Shown: positions 35,572 through 48,720 of the stretch, piece by piece | Layout: each line of letters starts with the position of its first letter | How positions within the stretch are numbered: position 1 is the stretch's first letter | NCBI GenBank assembly: GCA_025331565.1 | Contig: JAFREQ010000131.1 | Span: 587,001-651,000, forward strand | Reading direction: 5' to 3' | DNA length: 64,000 bases | Source: Holacanthus passer | Taxonomy: Eukaryota; Chordata; Actinopteri; Pomacanthidae | Position numbers and translations under genes: made by a program | The notes under the pieces: generated by a model | Told to the model about the DNA's origin: nothing | The model's input: only the letters and a program-made list of their open reading frames with translations | Database searches by the model: none

Positions 35572-35629
35572 GATAGATAGATAGACAGATAGATACAGTA
35601 GATACATACATACATACATACATACATAC
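35572..35629. repeat. (GATA)n/(CATA)n microsatellite
   Basis: GATA units with two variants, then about seven CATA units. On the minus strand the tail reads as a short tyrosine/valine-rich frame, which is not a gene. Confidence 0.9.
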
Positions 35630-36914
35630 CTTGACTTGGACTCTACAAAGCTAAGACCCGTCAACATATATATGGTCACACAATGCCAGCAAACAGAAGA
35701 CATTAAAAAGTACTTAAGAGTACCACCACCATCAATAATACAAAAATGCAAATGCCAAAATACACACCCTAAGGCATCAGTCAGTTTGTGGTTTTGTACT
35801 GCAGTAGAGTGTGTGTATTCTCTGCTTATTTTAGGCTACTGTTTAAAATTCCAACTGTTACAAGCACACAGTAGTCTTTAACACTGCTGAGCCCTGTGTC
35901 GTCTGCCTGACAGTAACAGCTCAGACTGAGAGTACAGGTGTGTATGGGATGGATCACAGAGGATACTCTTTACCTGTTTAAGTAAGAGAGTGACCAAAGA
36001 TTATGATGATCTTTGTGATCGATGGTTTTTATTGCAGTGTGAACCAAACACAATAACCTTAATTTTAATAATACAAGAAGGTTCCCATAACATGCAGTCA
36101 TGCCATATCTGATTACACTCTCCAAAACAGCCTGATAAAACAGAAACATCATTTTTTGTTTGACTCCACAAAGTTCTACATAAAAAATACCTTCTCTGGA
36201 AGAGTCAAGAACATACCCAGTCAACATGGATTTTCCTGGTTAAAGTGCTGTCAATGTGGACACCAACATACTTGTAGGACTGAACCATGTCTTTGGATCA
36301 ATAATTAAAAAAAAAAAAAATCTCCTGAGTTCTTCTTCAATTACGTCATTTGTGGTGCACCAATCAACAAACTCCCTTACTATAAAGTTAACATAGCAGA
36401 ATCATCTCAGTATTTGAAAATATTATATTATTAGTATATATTATATATTATTATTGACCTTTACATGCGTTGGCCTTCAGCTTAGTACTTAGGACATTTA
36501 AATATATCTATTCAACTACCTCCCCCAAGAAAGTGAATAGGTGTATTTCCTTCAATGTTGAACTTGAGCTTGCACATTTGGAATTTGAACAGTTCCAAAG
36601 AAAAGAACATTGCAAACTTGCTTTATTTGGACCCCCACTAACCATGAAAGTTGAAAGTAATACATTGTTTTAGGTTGCAAAAACTTTCATTGTTTCGTTA
36701 TTGACTGTTTCAGATACCTGCTTATTCCTTTTCATTACAAGGGATACAGGTGGATGGATCCCAGCATGCAATGGACGGAGGCCAGAGCTTTGGCTGTCTC
36801 TCAGACTGTCTCTTGCTTCCAGGAGCTAAACATCCAGTGCTTCACACACACATACACACGCCATGTTGTAGTGTCAGTGAATCATCACAGTGACGCATTC
36901 TGATGGAACATTAG

Positions 36915-36957
<43 letters not shown>
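36915..36957. repeat. (GT)n microsatellite
   Basis: About 21 GT units. Confidence 0.97.
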
Positions 36958-36958
<1 letters not shown>

Positions 36959-37219
36959 ACGCTTCAGACTTTCATATGTAAATAGTGGCAAAGGAAGAAA
37001 TAACTGTGGAGTTGAGATGAGACAAACCAATCTCCTACATTTCATGTTCATATGCTATTGAGGCATTTATATTACATTTTTGGTGAAAGTAATGTGGAAG
37101 TAATTTGTGGCATAGTGTATCATTCTATCATCAATGGTGTGTTTGAAATCAGAGTTTTGCCAGCTTTACATTTAAGATTGTGCCTGTTAACTCTATGTTG
37201 CATGGGTTACATAATGAGG

Positions 37220-38640
37220 TACATTGAGCCATTCTTGCCATTCAAAATTGTGACAAGTGAGGCCTCGTATGTCTGCCATACAGTTAAACTCAAACTCACT
37301 TCCAACAGCACCATCTGTCTCGTCAACCTCAACAATGCTTTGTTTCATGATGACTCAGATGTTGTGAAGAAGATGCACTTGGGAAGAACACAAGCTGAGA
37401 TGATTGCAATAAATTTTTTAGGACCAAATACTGTGCAGGATATTTTGGTAGGCCTGTCCCCGACTGAAGGTGAGCCTGTGCATTTCCTGGTTGCCATCGA
37501 TGCCTCAAATAAGAAATAGAAAAATGTTTCCAGCGTAAGTGAGATACAGTGTTTCTCTGTGTCTGATGGCGTGTGGTCTTTTATGAAGACAGTGATAAAA
37601 CTGCAAATGGCATATATCAAGCGCTGATGAACTGTCTGGAAAAGGATGAACTGGATATCTGACACGCAGAATCCTCATCATCATCATCATCATCATCAGA
37701 GAAGATTGAGCAGATAATACCAATGTCAACTTTGGAAAACACAACTCGATTACCAGTTACCAGGCAGTGCCAACAGTCGCATTCTGATGCCCAGCTCCCA
37801 TAGCTCATAACACCTGCAAGCGCCCGTGATTTGCTGTCAGTGGATATTGATTATTTTTAATTATTTTAAAGATCTACAGCTTCTTCCTGAAAAGGGACAT
37901 TGACATTGAGTGGTATGAAATTCTGCATTGCACATGATGGCTCTCTCTTCATCCAGCTGTAAATTGTCTCCTGCAAAGTTGGCCAGCTCTTAATTCATAT
38001 TTTAGGTCCCTTGGGGAGATCTGTCCTGTGGCACTGGCGAGGATTTTCAGGATGAAGAAAAGGCTGGAGCTGCTGAGATATATCTATGCTTTTTCTATGA
38101 TGTAGGGTGTGTTTTGAACAACTTGTAAGGAAAGTTGGTGGAAAAAGCTCTGCATCAAGGATGTTTATGAGGCAGTCTGAGAGTTCAAAATGAAAATGCT
38201 TCAGCAAAACCAGGACAGCTGTTTTGGTACCAGACCAATCACAAAGGTCCAAGCAACAACAGGACCTTGTGAAGTTCTATCACTCTATCATTGCATACAT
38301 TGACACCAGAAAATCTAATGGTGAAAGTGAAACTTCAGCCTCGATGAGGAGCTCTCCTTCGCTGACCAGGAGCAGTTGGTGGCTGCCCTCAAAATGAAAG
38401 AGACAGTGTGGACCACACTCTATAAAGAGTGTGCTAGCCTGGAGGAAATACAGAAAGTCAGATAGGATACCACAAAATCCACCCTTGAGAAAAGGGATTG
38501 CTCATTTGCAAATATTGGTATATTGGTTGATAGTGATGTAGTGTCCCTGGCCAAAAATTGTAGTTGGACTTCACTAACTGCATTGGGTTATGAGGCTGAT
38601 GGCCAGATGATGACCTTGAAAAAACACTATGTTACGCCAA
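37220..38640 (+). pseudogene. Decayed hAT-like (DUF4371-type) transposase-derived gene
   Basis: Reading through frameshifts and stops on the plus strand, blocks in order resemble hAT-like, ZBED/DUF4371-type proteins. These include GRTQAEMIAINFLGPNTVQD near 37385-37445, VAIDASNKK near 37490-37515, then YEDSDKTANGIYQALMNCLE from about 37580. A poly-serine run (TCA repeats, 37675-37700) follows. DIEWYEILHC leads into WLSLHPAVNCLLQSWPAL and SYFRSLGEICPVALARIF at about 37900-38045. DEELSFADQEQLVAALKMKE lies near 38345-38405. In intact relatives the same order leads to an RWLSL-PA--RLL--WPALKSYF motif. At least several stops and frame changes are present, so it cannot make the protein. The family match is from memory. 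Confidence 0.6.
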
Positions 38641-40377
38641 GAGGTGGGCCTCACAGCTGCTTATCTGCATGGATAACTAACTAACTGAACCTTGTGCTGC
38701 TTGTTAGCTGGCCAGTACAGTTAACCTGTGTGTGCTTGTCAGTGAGTCCGTTCACCACATTGCCCACCAGGCTGGAAGCCTGGGTGCATCCAATCCTCGC
38801 CAACATGGGGATGGATAACCTGGAGCCACGGCGGAGAACGTTATTCACAGCAAACATGGCCCTGCTTACAGACCGACGGACAGAAGGAGGGAAATACACC
38901 TGAAGTTGGCACAGTGGATGGTGGATGCTGCTCTTTAACACAGAGAGAGTAAGAGGCCTCACTCTGCTAATATTTCCCAGCACCAGAAACGTTACTCGTC
39001 ATTCTCGTCTTCTTCTTCTTTGGATTATGCAGACAAGGCACTAGCACTAGCCACTGGTTTGCCACCTTTTGTTCCTTATTTGGTAGTCAGAAAGTTGGTA
39101 ACCCTACTCCCGACATGTAGAAGGAATCTGCTGTATGTGTCTGTGTGTTTGTATTCAATTCAGCCTCTATCTGACCAGAAACCCTGGTTATTTCTGTCAT
39201 TTCCCTTTAGTCTCTCTTCTTTTTGCCTTCTCCTCTCTGTACATTTATGAAGCAAAGTACATTTCCCCACCAGTCAGCACTATACATGGAGAGAGGATAA
39301 TTACATTATAAAACCCGACAGTGGACGACAGCACCTACGCAGCTCAGTGGTGCAGACAGGTTGAGAAGCGAGGGTGAAGATAAAATGTTAAAGTTTAAAA
39401 AATAAACTCTGAGCTCTCCTCCTGCCAGTAAATAGCTCTGGATAAGAGTAGAATCCGGTGTGACCCCAGGTGTTTATTCCTCCAGAAGCTCTGACTCAGC
39501 AGCTGTCTGTCGGTGAGCACTCCACCTGGTCCTCCCCACACAACGTTCTGCAAAGCAGAGTGAGATGGCAGAGTGCCGTTCCAAGCATTCAGCTGAAGGC
39601 ATTCACATTCAGGTGAAACCGTCAACTACCTAAAGCAGATTTTATTAATGTTTTAGGAAGCTATCATTAGCTAGCTAAGAATTATGTTACATGGATTTAG
39701 GTTGCTTGGCAGGTCAAATAAATTGCTCCTCAACAAGCTGAATGCGATACTCATGTACAGCTGGGAAAAACAGCATGTAGAGCCAGAATATTTTAACCAT
39801 CTTAACTCTGTGAATTAATTGTTTATTTCGACCAAACCAGAGCAAGCGATTGCTGGAACAGTGGAAAGATTAACCAAGGTCGTTTGGTTGAGCTTTATTT
39901 TGTTTCTGCCGAGTTTGAATGAAGTGTGTTTAACAGTGATCTGTAAAGCAATTTACTATTTTTGTCAATGGAGTCTGGTGGCTTCAAGGACAGTGATATA
40001 ATGGCTGTGTCTGGATAGGGGGAAGATGTGGCACCCATTTGTGTTGGTCAGAGATGCTGGTGCTCCAGTGCAATATCTAGAGGCAGTGACTGTTGCATAA
40101 ACAGAATAATATGTTGTTTTTTTTAACTCTTTAACATTTAACTCTTTACATATGTCATGTTCTTTGGTAAGATATTTTAGATCGAATTGTTCAGAAAATA
40201 TGGCATTATTGTAATAGAAATCTCAAAATGTCCCAATCTGGACACGGTTGCGTTGTTTGTTCCATTCTCATATCTCATCCTTATATCTCTCCTAATGTCC
40301 TCAGTGGGAGGATGCAAGCGATGGAAGCAAGGATGCATAAATGACAAGAATCCCAATTGAGGAGAATCCCAAGAGTG

Positions 40378-40411
40378 ACAGAGAGAAAGAGCAAGAGAGA
40401 GAGAGAGAGTG
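40378..40411. repeat. (GA)n-rich tract
   Basis: GA dinucleotides with A and C interruptions. Confidence 0.85.
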
Positions 40412-42159
40412 GAAAGAGAAGGAATCACCAGAAGGGAAAATGTGCAGTCCTGAAGCTGGTGAAGGAGAGATGGAGAGAGGGGAGAGGGTGGGGAGGAGAT
40501 GAAGGATCAATATCTAATTTCAGTGCTGAGTTCACTGCGGACAGTTTTCCAATAAGACTGGGATAGAACACCAAAGTTTGAATAGCCATGTATCTCCGTC
40601 TGTCACACTGTGCATCTTTCTCTGTCTCTGTCTTTTTCCCTCTGCCTGTCTCCCCCTCTGCAGCCTCATGGGTGGACCACACCTCCGTCTGTCTCTGTGT
40701 GCACTGCTAATGATGTGCAGGCTTGGACTGACTTACATCAACTACTAGGGCCACTGCTAAGCCGAGATGTGAAGTCATTGCTAAAGAATGAGTAGCATCT
40801 ACTGTACGTCTAACCCGTGTTAATTACAGCAAGTGTGGCTGCATCTCCCGAAGAAGTCTACAACCCTTCATTAAAAAGGGTGGGATTTCTAACTGTGCAA
40901 AGTGGGTAACTGCTCCCAGAATTCAACATTACCCAAAGCTGTGTGTCAACTGGCCTGTGCTAATTTAATAGACAGTTTATTTAGAAATATACAGCATGAA
41001 AACAAATTAGGACTGACATGATAAGGTCCTTAATGGGGTACTCTAGAAATGCATTTTCATAATTCTGGGGGACTCAGAGGAGACACATTTTTTAAAAAAT
41101 GTTCAAAATCTGCAGAGGCTGAGATGGATTTTGTTATAATAAGCTACAAAAACAATTGATCCTAGAGTACATATCCCATAATGCAATCTCTTTTTGTCTG
41201 GTAAATGCCTACATCTTTAAAACTCCACATAGCCAGTTTGTAACATGGGACAAAATAACCCTTGTGACATTGCCATGACATCATCAGGGTTATATTTTCA
41301 GACTTTGGAAAGCTCCTAAAAGGCAACAAAAGACATTCTATAACTGTTTTTACAAGCTACATAGTACTCCCTATAAATAACATTTGCATGTAAAGCCTCT
41401 GGAAGGGCCTCTAACATGGGTCCTGCTTTATTATTTGGTCTTCAGTCCTGCCTTGAAGAAGGTCCCTGTGTCCCTGACAATGTGATGACCTTCATTTCAT
41501 TTTTGTGAATGAATGTGCTAACCAAATTAGTACACAGTAAATCTATGGTCAAGTAGCATTCCACATATAGACAAACTGTCAAGAAATCTCATTAAATGTC
41601 CAAACCAACAAATGCTACGGATCCACCACAAACCCCTGAACTAGTTTAACACATCATTAAAAGTGGAAAAAATGGAAAGAGTGAGTTATTTCCACAGAAG
41701 TTGTTGGTCTTTTTTAATCATGTCAGAGCTGAGGTAATGGTAAGGTCAATATCTTTTCTTTGTCTCTCTCTCTCTCTGCAGTCTAAACCATGGCAGTGAG
41801 TGCGGGATGGAGGTGTTGAGGGGGAGTTTACCTCCCTGAAATATTTATGAGAAAATGCACCAATGCCACTGTGCAGCAGCCACAACTGAACTGAGGCTCT
41901 ACTTCTCTCCCTCTGTCTCTGTCCTTATTTCTTCCCTCCATAAATTGTGTTTCTCAAATCTCTCTGTGTGCTATTACAGTGTTTTTCTAGCTTATTTTGG
42001 TGTTATTATTTTCACTTAGAAAAAACATGGATCATCCTTATAAACAACAGGATACACCCCCCTCGTTCAGTCTCACTGTCAAGGTTATGAATTTCACTCC
42101 GCTCATTCATCATTCATTTATTCTGCGTGGTTGTTTGTGCATACATGCTCGAACTCTGC

Positions 42160-42515
42160 TGTCATTTCAGGCCCTGCCACTCCCAGCTGTGTGCCCCTCC
42201 CACCAGCAGTATCACCTCACCTGTTCAACCTCTGCACTCACCTGTTCCCCGTTTCCTCATCATCTCCCTGGTATATTCACAGGTCCATTTCCACCACCAC
42301 ATTGTCTTTGTGTTATGTGCCTTAGCGTCCCAGTATTTTGCTTACTGACCTAGTTTTTGACCCAGCCGGTGTATTTCAAATTCTGCCTCAGCCTTACCCC
42401 TTTGTACTTTGTTTGCCTGCCTGGATTTGTGTGTGCTGGAACTTTTCTAGTAAAGAGTCTTTCCTTTTTTTTAACATCTGCCTCCTGAGTCATGCTCTTG
42501 GACTCCTTTGTCTTT
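42160..42515 (+). repeat. Retroelement-type 3' terminal repeat
   Basis: C/T-rich text ending with CTAGTAAAGAGTCTTTCC, a T-run, then TCTGCCTCCTGAGTCATGCT and CTTGGACTCC. This is the ending phrase of abundant teleost LTR/retroelement 3' ends of the type ...CTGCTTCTGAGTCCTGCATTTGG. The 118-codon frame here has no domain. Family uncertain. Confidence 0.4.
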
Positions 42516-42563
42516 GAATTTTCACATTCACATGTTCCATTAACAGCCATATTTAAGATGTGT

Positions 42564-42602
42564 TTAAGATAAGATAAGATAAACCTTTATTCATCCCACA
42601 GT
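42564..42602 (-). repeat. LINE 3' tail fragment (L2/CR1-like)
   Basis: On the minus strand: TGTGGGATGAATAAAGGTTT followed by ATCTTATCTTATC. Confidence 0.7.
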
Positions 42603-42929
42603 AGCAGATAATAGTAGCAGAACTGTTTATTGTGTGTGGACTTGTAAAACATTTGTCAGAAAAGACCATCACATATGACATATAACACCACATTGCAAAT
42701 AGAACTCCTTCTCCTCTTCTAGGCTTTACAAATAAAATCTACCACAAAAGGTTAAATTATTAGAACACAACCATCTCAAAATAGCCATGCAACACCAAAC
42801 AAAATAAAGAATTCACCTCATTAGTCCATTCAAATTGTCCCAAATGAACAATTCTGGCGGAGAAATACTAAAAAACTTTGTGTTTTGATTCAAAGCTGCT
42901 ACAATCATATTAACAAGGGATCAATGCAG

Positions 42930-43240
42930 TTTCCCTACAGAGCATTATAGTAACTTTCAGCTCATTGTTAGCTAACAACCTTTCACAACTTTCATTGTGT
43001 CATTTTCTGTTGCAACAGGCGGCTGTGCTTTCAGAGAAAAAGCTGTGAAAATTCAGTCTATTTCTTAAAATTGTACTCTACTGGCACAGTGCCTCTGGTG
43101 AACAGAGTGGAGCATTTAGCAGCATTTTCTCAGGAGTTGGTGGAGACCAAAAACAGAGCTAACAGGAGAGTGACTATTCATCAGGTGGACACAAACACAG
43201 CTCCCATCAAATGCTAATGTTGCTGTGTGTCTGCTCTTTG
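42930..43240 (+). repeat. Dispersed repeat family B, copy 3
   Basis: TTTCAGCTCATTGTTAGCTA, TTTCAGAGAAAAAGCTGTGA, GAGCATTTAGCAGCATTTTC, TCAGGAGTTGGTGGAGACCA, AAAACAGAGCTAACAGGAGA, ATGCTAATGTTGCTGTGTGT. Colinear with the copy at 32690. Confidence 0.65.
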
Positions 43241-45396
43241 TGCAGGAAAAGCACAGGTGAAACAAATTTCGTTAATGGTCACTCAGTTCCATCAAGTGTC
43301 CCAGTAAGCCAGCTAACTTAAAAGGAATTCAGTCGACAAGCCAAAAAACATCTGATGAAAACAAGGGCCATTTCTCAGTGCTGTCACAGATTGTTTCCAC
43401 TGCCTTCAAGTACCCAAAGTACATCAGCTATTGCAGGTTTAGTTTATTATCATCATTTCTTTTCTTACCAAAAACAAACAGTCAGATTTTGAGATAATTG
43501 GTCCAAATCAGAATTAGCCCTCATACCCCACTGTTCCTCTGGTCATTAAAACCCTGAAGTGCCCAGAAATAATACAGAGGACACATGACTTTAGTGTTCT
43601 AAATGTTGGCTATACTGCTCTGCACACATAGTAATAGATCTATTCCAAAGCCAAATCATCTCTGGTGGGTCTTCAACATTTTACATTCCAACATCTAACG
43701 TGACATTTTCCTTACCTTGATAGTAGAAGTTCAGGATAGCTCACGGCACATTGCCATACTAATACCCAGGCTAGTTATCAAAAAAGTACAAGACAGGCTG
43801 TTTTCAAATTGTCATCCATTTTTAGAGTGTGTAGTTGAACCCAGGGTTGGGTGAGAGTATGTTGTATGAGTTGTGTGCATACATTGTCCCCAAGGTATTA
43901 TTAAAGGTAACAGTGCATTTCATTTGGTGGCCTGTCAATAGTTACAAGGGAAACAGCAGATGATGTGTGACAGAGTGAGGAGGGAAGTCGGCAAACATGA
44001 CTAAATGTAATGCAAATTAAACTTTTATACTTTATGTCATCTGTGAACATTTCTGCCTGAGTCACCTCACATGGACAACAACTCCCATGATCCCATGCTA
44101 CTTTAAGACATCATCAAACTACGTCTTTTGTTGTCATTGTTTTGACTAAGAGACCCCTAGTGGCAGAAATTACATAGAGTTTAGCTGGTAACATGTTATG
44201 AAACATCAGTATTGTTGCTATGGTTACTCAGAGCCATGTGTTCACACTGGAAAAGTGACAAATGTAAGTATACTCAAAGATGTCAGTATGCACACAAACT
44301 CCACTTTATTTTGGAGTGTGCTGTCGGTGTCCCACAACGCAAAGCACAAAGGACAAAGGAACTAATCACAGCTGCAAAAAACCCCAAAACCAACATTAAT
44401 TGTAAGTGAAGGTGAGGCAGCTCCAGGAAGATCTCAGAAAAAAAAGTCATACATTTTATGAAAATGGTGTTGCTTACTCTTTTTTACATTAGCAGTACAA
44501 TATAGGAAAATGAGTCGATCTCTGCAAAAACAGTACACTATGTTAATTACTATAGAATACATATAGCATATCATTATATAGTATAATGCTGGGACACAGC
44601 TATATTCACTCTTATCTCTATCACATCCTTCCTCTCCCTGAAAAGGAATCTTACTTCCTACTGCTTTTATATACTGTATATCTTTAATCTTTATGTTATT
44701 GTCATGCAGTGTGTCTTTCTTTCATGAGCCCACCTTGCAATGCATCTTAATTTATATACTGCCCATAGAAACATGCATACTATTCTCACATAGCCCCTAA
44801 CAGTTTCCACATGCGTGTTTGATGTCTCCCTTTCCTACCAGCAGCATACTGTGTGTTCAGTGCAGGAATGAACAAATCTTCAACCCCAGATCCTCAAGCT
44901 GAACTGAGTACACTGAATCACTAGTGACACCAAGTAAAACAGTAGTTTTTTTGCACTAGAGCTCCCCTCACTGGTGGAGGGATGCACTGAAATTCAGATG
45001 ACAGATCAGTCTTGATATTCTGTGTGTTCCTTACTGGTTACCAGCTAAATGATAGATGCCATAAACTATAGACACAGTTATGTCTGTTGCATAGTTCTTA
45101 TCCATACAGAGAGGACTTACATTGGCTGAATGAAACCGATTGAACAATCCAAGACTGAACTGAAGGCCCCAGTATGTCTTAACAAAGTGCCTGTTGGATC
45201 ATCTAACAGCATTTGAAATCCCGTTTCTGGTGGTGGATTCAAGGCGGACTGCATTAAACAGTTTCTGCAACTTTCTGAAACAGACTCTGTGACTTTTGTA
45301 CGATCCGTCTCATCGAGATTTCTTAGACTTTTTCTGCCCCCCAGTGGTAGTACCAGAAAGGACACTGTGGCATACAGCAATTCTACACACAGTGAC

Positions 45397-45470
45397 TTTA
45401 AGATAAGATAACTTTAAGATAAGATAAGATAAGATATTTTTTTATTGATCCCCCATGGGGGAAATTCAGG
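45397..45470 (-). repeat. LINE 3' tail fragment with expanded (TTATC)n
   Basis: On the minus strand: AATTTCCCCCATGGGGGATC, AATAAAAAAATATCTTATC, further TTATC units, then TTAAAG and more TTATC. A perfect CCCCCATGGGGG palindrome (45451-45462) forms the stem of the 3' hairpin usual for such tails. Confidence 0.75.
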
Positions 45471-47192
45471 ACTGTGGACAAAAACACAAAAAATGCATTT
45501 AAAAAATGCACTAACCGCATAATCAGCTTGACAGAATCAGCTTCTAGCTTCTTCAGGAGCTTTTAGCCACATTGCATGGTCTTCATCAGTAGATGGAACT
45601 TGCTCAGTCATCATGGAAACATTATATATAAACCCCTCACTTAAAATGACACACACTGACTTTTATTTATCTCTTAATTCTGCTTCATTTTGAATGAAAG
45701 AACTGTATCCAAACTTGCGAGCATCTGTAGAGTAAACATCCTTTCATTCCAAGCTGACCACCTGCGTGTGTCTCTGGATACAGGAGTGGGGCTGGTGCTC
45801 TGATGCACACCAGCCTTTACAACTGATGGTGTGTCTGCAGGCCTGGATAGCTACAATATGTAAGGTCCAATTTTCAAATGATACATATTTTCTTTTATAA
45901 TGCAGGCTTCACTCTTCAGACATACTGGCACAGGTTAAGGCTAGTAAAATATGAATGAAAAGGAATATGAAGAATAAAGCACTATGAGGTGGATGCACAT
46001 GTACAGAATGCAAGATGGCAATAATGTGGTGATATAAATTGTCTGAAGATTAGAGTTTCACAAGGCAAACACTATGGGTACAAAACAGAGCAAGACTTAA
46101 ACTGACAGTAAACTGCTCTGACAAGGATTTCACAAACCAAGGAGAGCTCACCAATGACTGGTCATTCATGGTGCTATACTGCACTGCCCTCCTGTGGTTT
46201 GTGCACTACACTGCAGCTCTCCTGCAAGAATCTCCCTCATGAAACTGCACCTCTTTGTAATGCTGATAATACCCACATCAGTGTGAAGTAAGTACCAGAA
46301 GTATAAGCAAGTATTCAGTCTGTACTGCAGAGCATTTTAATATTTGTCCCATTCACAGAGCTACACACACTCAGTACAACCAGTGTCATACTGCTAGTGA
46401 GGCCATTTTCACAGCAGACACTTTGACACAGTAGAAAAAGCAAAGTGTTAACTAATAACATTAACAGTTGCCCCAGTTTTCTGTGACAGTGTGACAGTGA
46501 GTATTTTAACTGGCACACGTTCAATCTACAATCGGTTTTAAAAAAACACACCACTAATGCAGTTTGAATTTTAGAAATCTGGTTTTCAGCTGGGGTGACA
46601 GTTTGTGTTTGGAAATGAGTTGATATTGTGTAGCCGAGTATTAGCATTAGTATGAGTATTTATGTATAAGAACAGTGACAGTATTATGTCAGAAAACACA
46701 TGTTCAGTGAGCAAGTTCTGTATGTTCAGGGCTGTTGCTACTATTGGAGACACTGAGGTCATGCCCTCAACTGTACTGTGTACCTTTCCTTTAAGGGGGG
46801 AGTTTTAGCAACTGAGCAGTCTTAAAGCATCAGTAGGTTCTTTGTAAAGTGTTATAAGGTGATGACCCTGATGAAGGCCACAAGCTACCTTCCTTATAAA
46901 AATGTTTGCAATGCCAGTTTTTGAAATATTATGAATCTTGCATTGTTTACATCCATGTTAACTTGCCACCAGTCTTCCTCTTCCGAAACCATTGGCAGCA
47001 TTTGCATAGTGTGCATGCTCACACATGTGTTTCCTTGTTTTTACAGACCCAGTTGAAAACAAAATGCTTAAAGCTAGCACTACTTGTGGTCAAAGACACC
47101 ACAGAGTACCTTTAACCTGCTCAAAGCCAGCTGTACATACTAATGTTTGTCCATGGGTACTCATTCTTAATTGATGGGCTACTATACTTTGA

Positions 47193-47228
47193 ACACTGTG
47201 GGATGAATAAAGGTATATTTTATCTTAA
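47193..47228 (+). repeat. LINE 3' tail fragment (L2/CR1-like)
   Basis: ACTGTGGGATGAATAAAGGT then ATATTTTATCTTA. Confidence 0.6.
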
Positions 47229-47779
47229 ACATGTGAGAGATGTCAAACTGGCTGATATTCAAAAGTGGTGGTGGTCAGAAACAAACATGTGGTTTGATCT
47301 GTGTGTAGACTAAAGTTTAAATTTAAAGGACCATGAAATTTTGAATGTTTTGCATGTTTAGCTACAAATCACTTATGATTCACACGACTCTTGACTTCCA
47401 TTTCTGAAAGTGGCAGGCTACCTTCCAAACCACCTCTGGTTCATTTAGTGTCCTATAAGCAAGGCAACAAAAACTCAAACCCAATGAAATGGCAAGAAAA
47501 AATTGCAAAATCCTTATATTCATTAGTAATACCACAGGAAACTACAGCTGGATAAACAAACATTTGAAACAGCATTCTAGTAATTCTTAAATTTAATAAT
47601 GAACATTTACAATATGAAATACATTAGTTTGAAGCATATAGTTTTTATTAATTCTTTCCTTCATTTTTACTTTATTTTATTGTATGTTTTCTTTTCTTTT
47701 ATTTACTTTTATATACATTGCCTGTTCTTTATAAGACCTGTCTATTCTTTGTTGGTTTATTCCTACTGGTGACTTTTGA

Positions 47780-47965
47780 GCGAGAAGACATGAGTGAAGT
47801 CAGCCAGTAGGGGCGCTGTTGTCGCCTCTCGCCGGGAACCAAATAAGGAAATGACGTGGTACATGTGCAGCGATGGCCCCAAATAGAAAACGGAGGCAGT
47901 GACATCGGGACCGGGTTTCAGAGAGGTAGAGGAGGGTGTGGGACCTGGAGCCGGCTGAAGACGAG
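47780..47965 (+). promoter_or_regulatory. ntmt1 promoter and probable non-coding first exon
   Basis: A locally GC-richer patch ends in a consensus donor (GACGAG then GTTAGT) at 47965/47966. It contains a consensus CArG/SRE box CCAAATAAGG at 47839-47848 and a CRE-like TGACGTGG at 47852-47859. The coding exon at 49903 has an acceptor (CTGACAG) one base before the ATG. This implies a 5'UTR exon here and an intron of about 1.94 kb. A 9-codon uORF (MAPNRKRRQ) with G at -3 and +4 starts at 47873 and ends at 47902, before the donor. The transcription start is not determinable from sequence. Confidence 0.6.
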
Positions 47966-48658
47966 GTTAGTGTTATCTTAAAGAATCGCTGTTATCAGGT
48001 TTAGAAATACCAGATTTAGTCTTTTAACGTGGAAACAGGCTGTTGGTGGCTCACTAGCTAGTTGGCTAAAACTAAGTTATCAGACTTGGCACGTGCAGGG
48101 CCTCATTAGCTTACTCACATAAATGTACATAACTTCAATTAACCTGCACAAATGAGTTAAATGTCTGCTATTTTCAAAGTTCCCTCTATTTACAACTGTT
48201 CACTTTAACTTAACCTGACTGCCTGTTCTTTGAGCTTCCATAGCAGGTATAGCCAAGTTATTACTGTCAGTATGTGTGAGAAACACATTTAATATCTTCT
48301 GTGGTCATAGAAGGATCATGTTGATATTCTATGGTGTCACTTGCATGTTGTTTCATAATAATTACACATGCTATGTTTTAAAAGTCCCTCAGTTTTACGA
48401 TGTTTAATATAGGTTTCGCAGTCAAGTTGCTTGTCAGCACCTCTGTACCAAGACAATGAAAAAGTTTGGGATCTTTGAAATGGCAATTAGAAATACAGCT
48501 AGCATGGCAGACTTTATAAAGTGTGTATCATTCACTCTGCTTGTTGCTCTCTGTGATGTTGGTCAGAGGTTCAGTGAAATGTATGCCCTCTGCATGGGTC
48601 ACAAGATGGGTGCTGACAGCTGAACTACTGTCCAGTGAAGCCAGATTTGGCTTCTATT

Positions 48659-48659
<1 letters not shown>

Positions 48660-48711
<52 letters not shown>

Positions 48712-48720
48712 ATGTGTGTG
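48660..48720. repeat. (GT)n microsatellite in ntmt1 intron 1
   Basis: About 25 GT units to 48710, then a CATGTGTGTG continuation. Overlapping open frames on both strands are repeat artefacts. Confidence 0.97.

Larger units (their letters stand above)
9300..47780. other. 38-kb interval between ier5l and ntmt1 with no supported protein gene
   Basis: I found no exon chain in this interval that I can support. It contains dispersed repeats (listed separately), microsatellites, two transposon-derived pseudogene relics, and some moderately GC-rich unique stretches (for example 12.2-12.6, 18.5-19.2, 21.9-22.2, 29.2-30.1 kb) that could be regulatory or non-coding RNA. The human interval between IER5L and NTMT1 is also gene-poor, as I recall. 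Isolated exon-like segments at 12434 and 22066 are discussed in the findings. Confidence 0.6.

Noticed and set aside
37052..37219. 5' half of the 155-codon frame preceding the hAT-like blocks
   Set aside because: It does not resemble the family; only the part from about 37220 onward does.
38690..39110. Unique-looking segment after the hAT relic with a short open frame
   Set aside because: No motif, possible repeat; could not be tied to the relic or to a gene.
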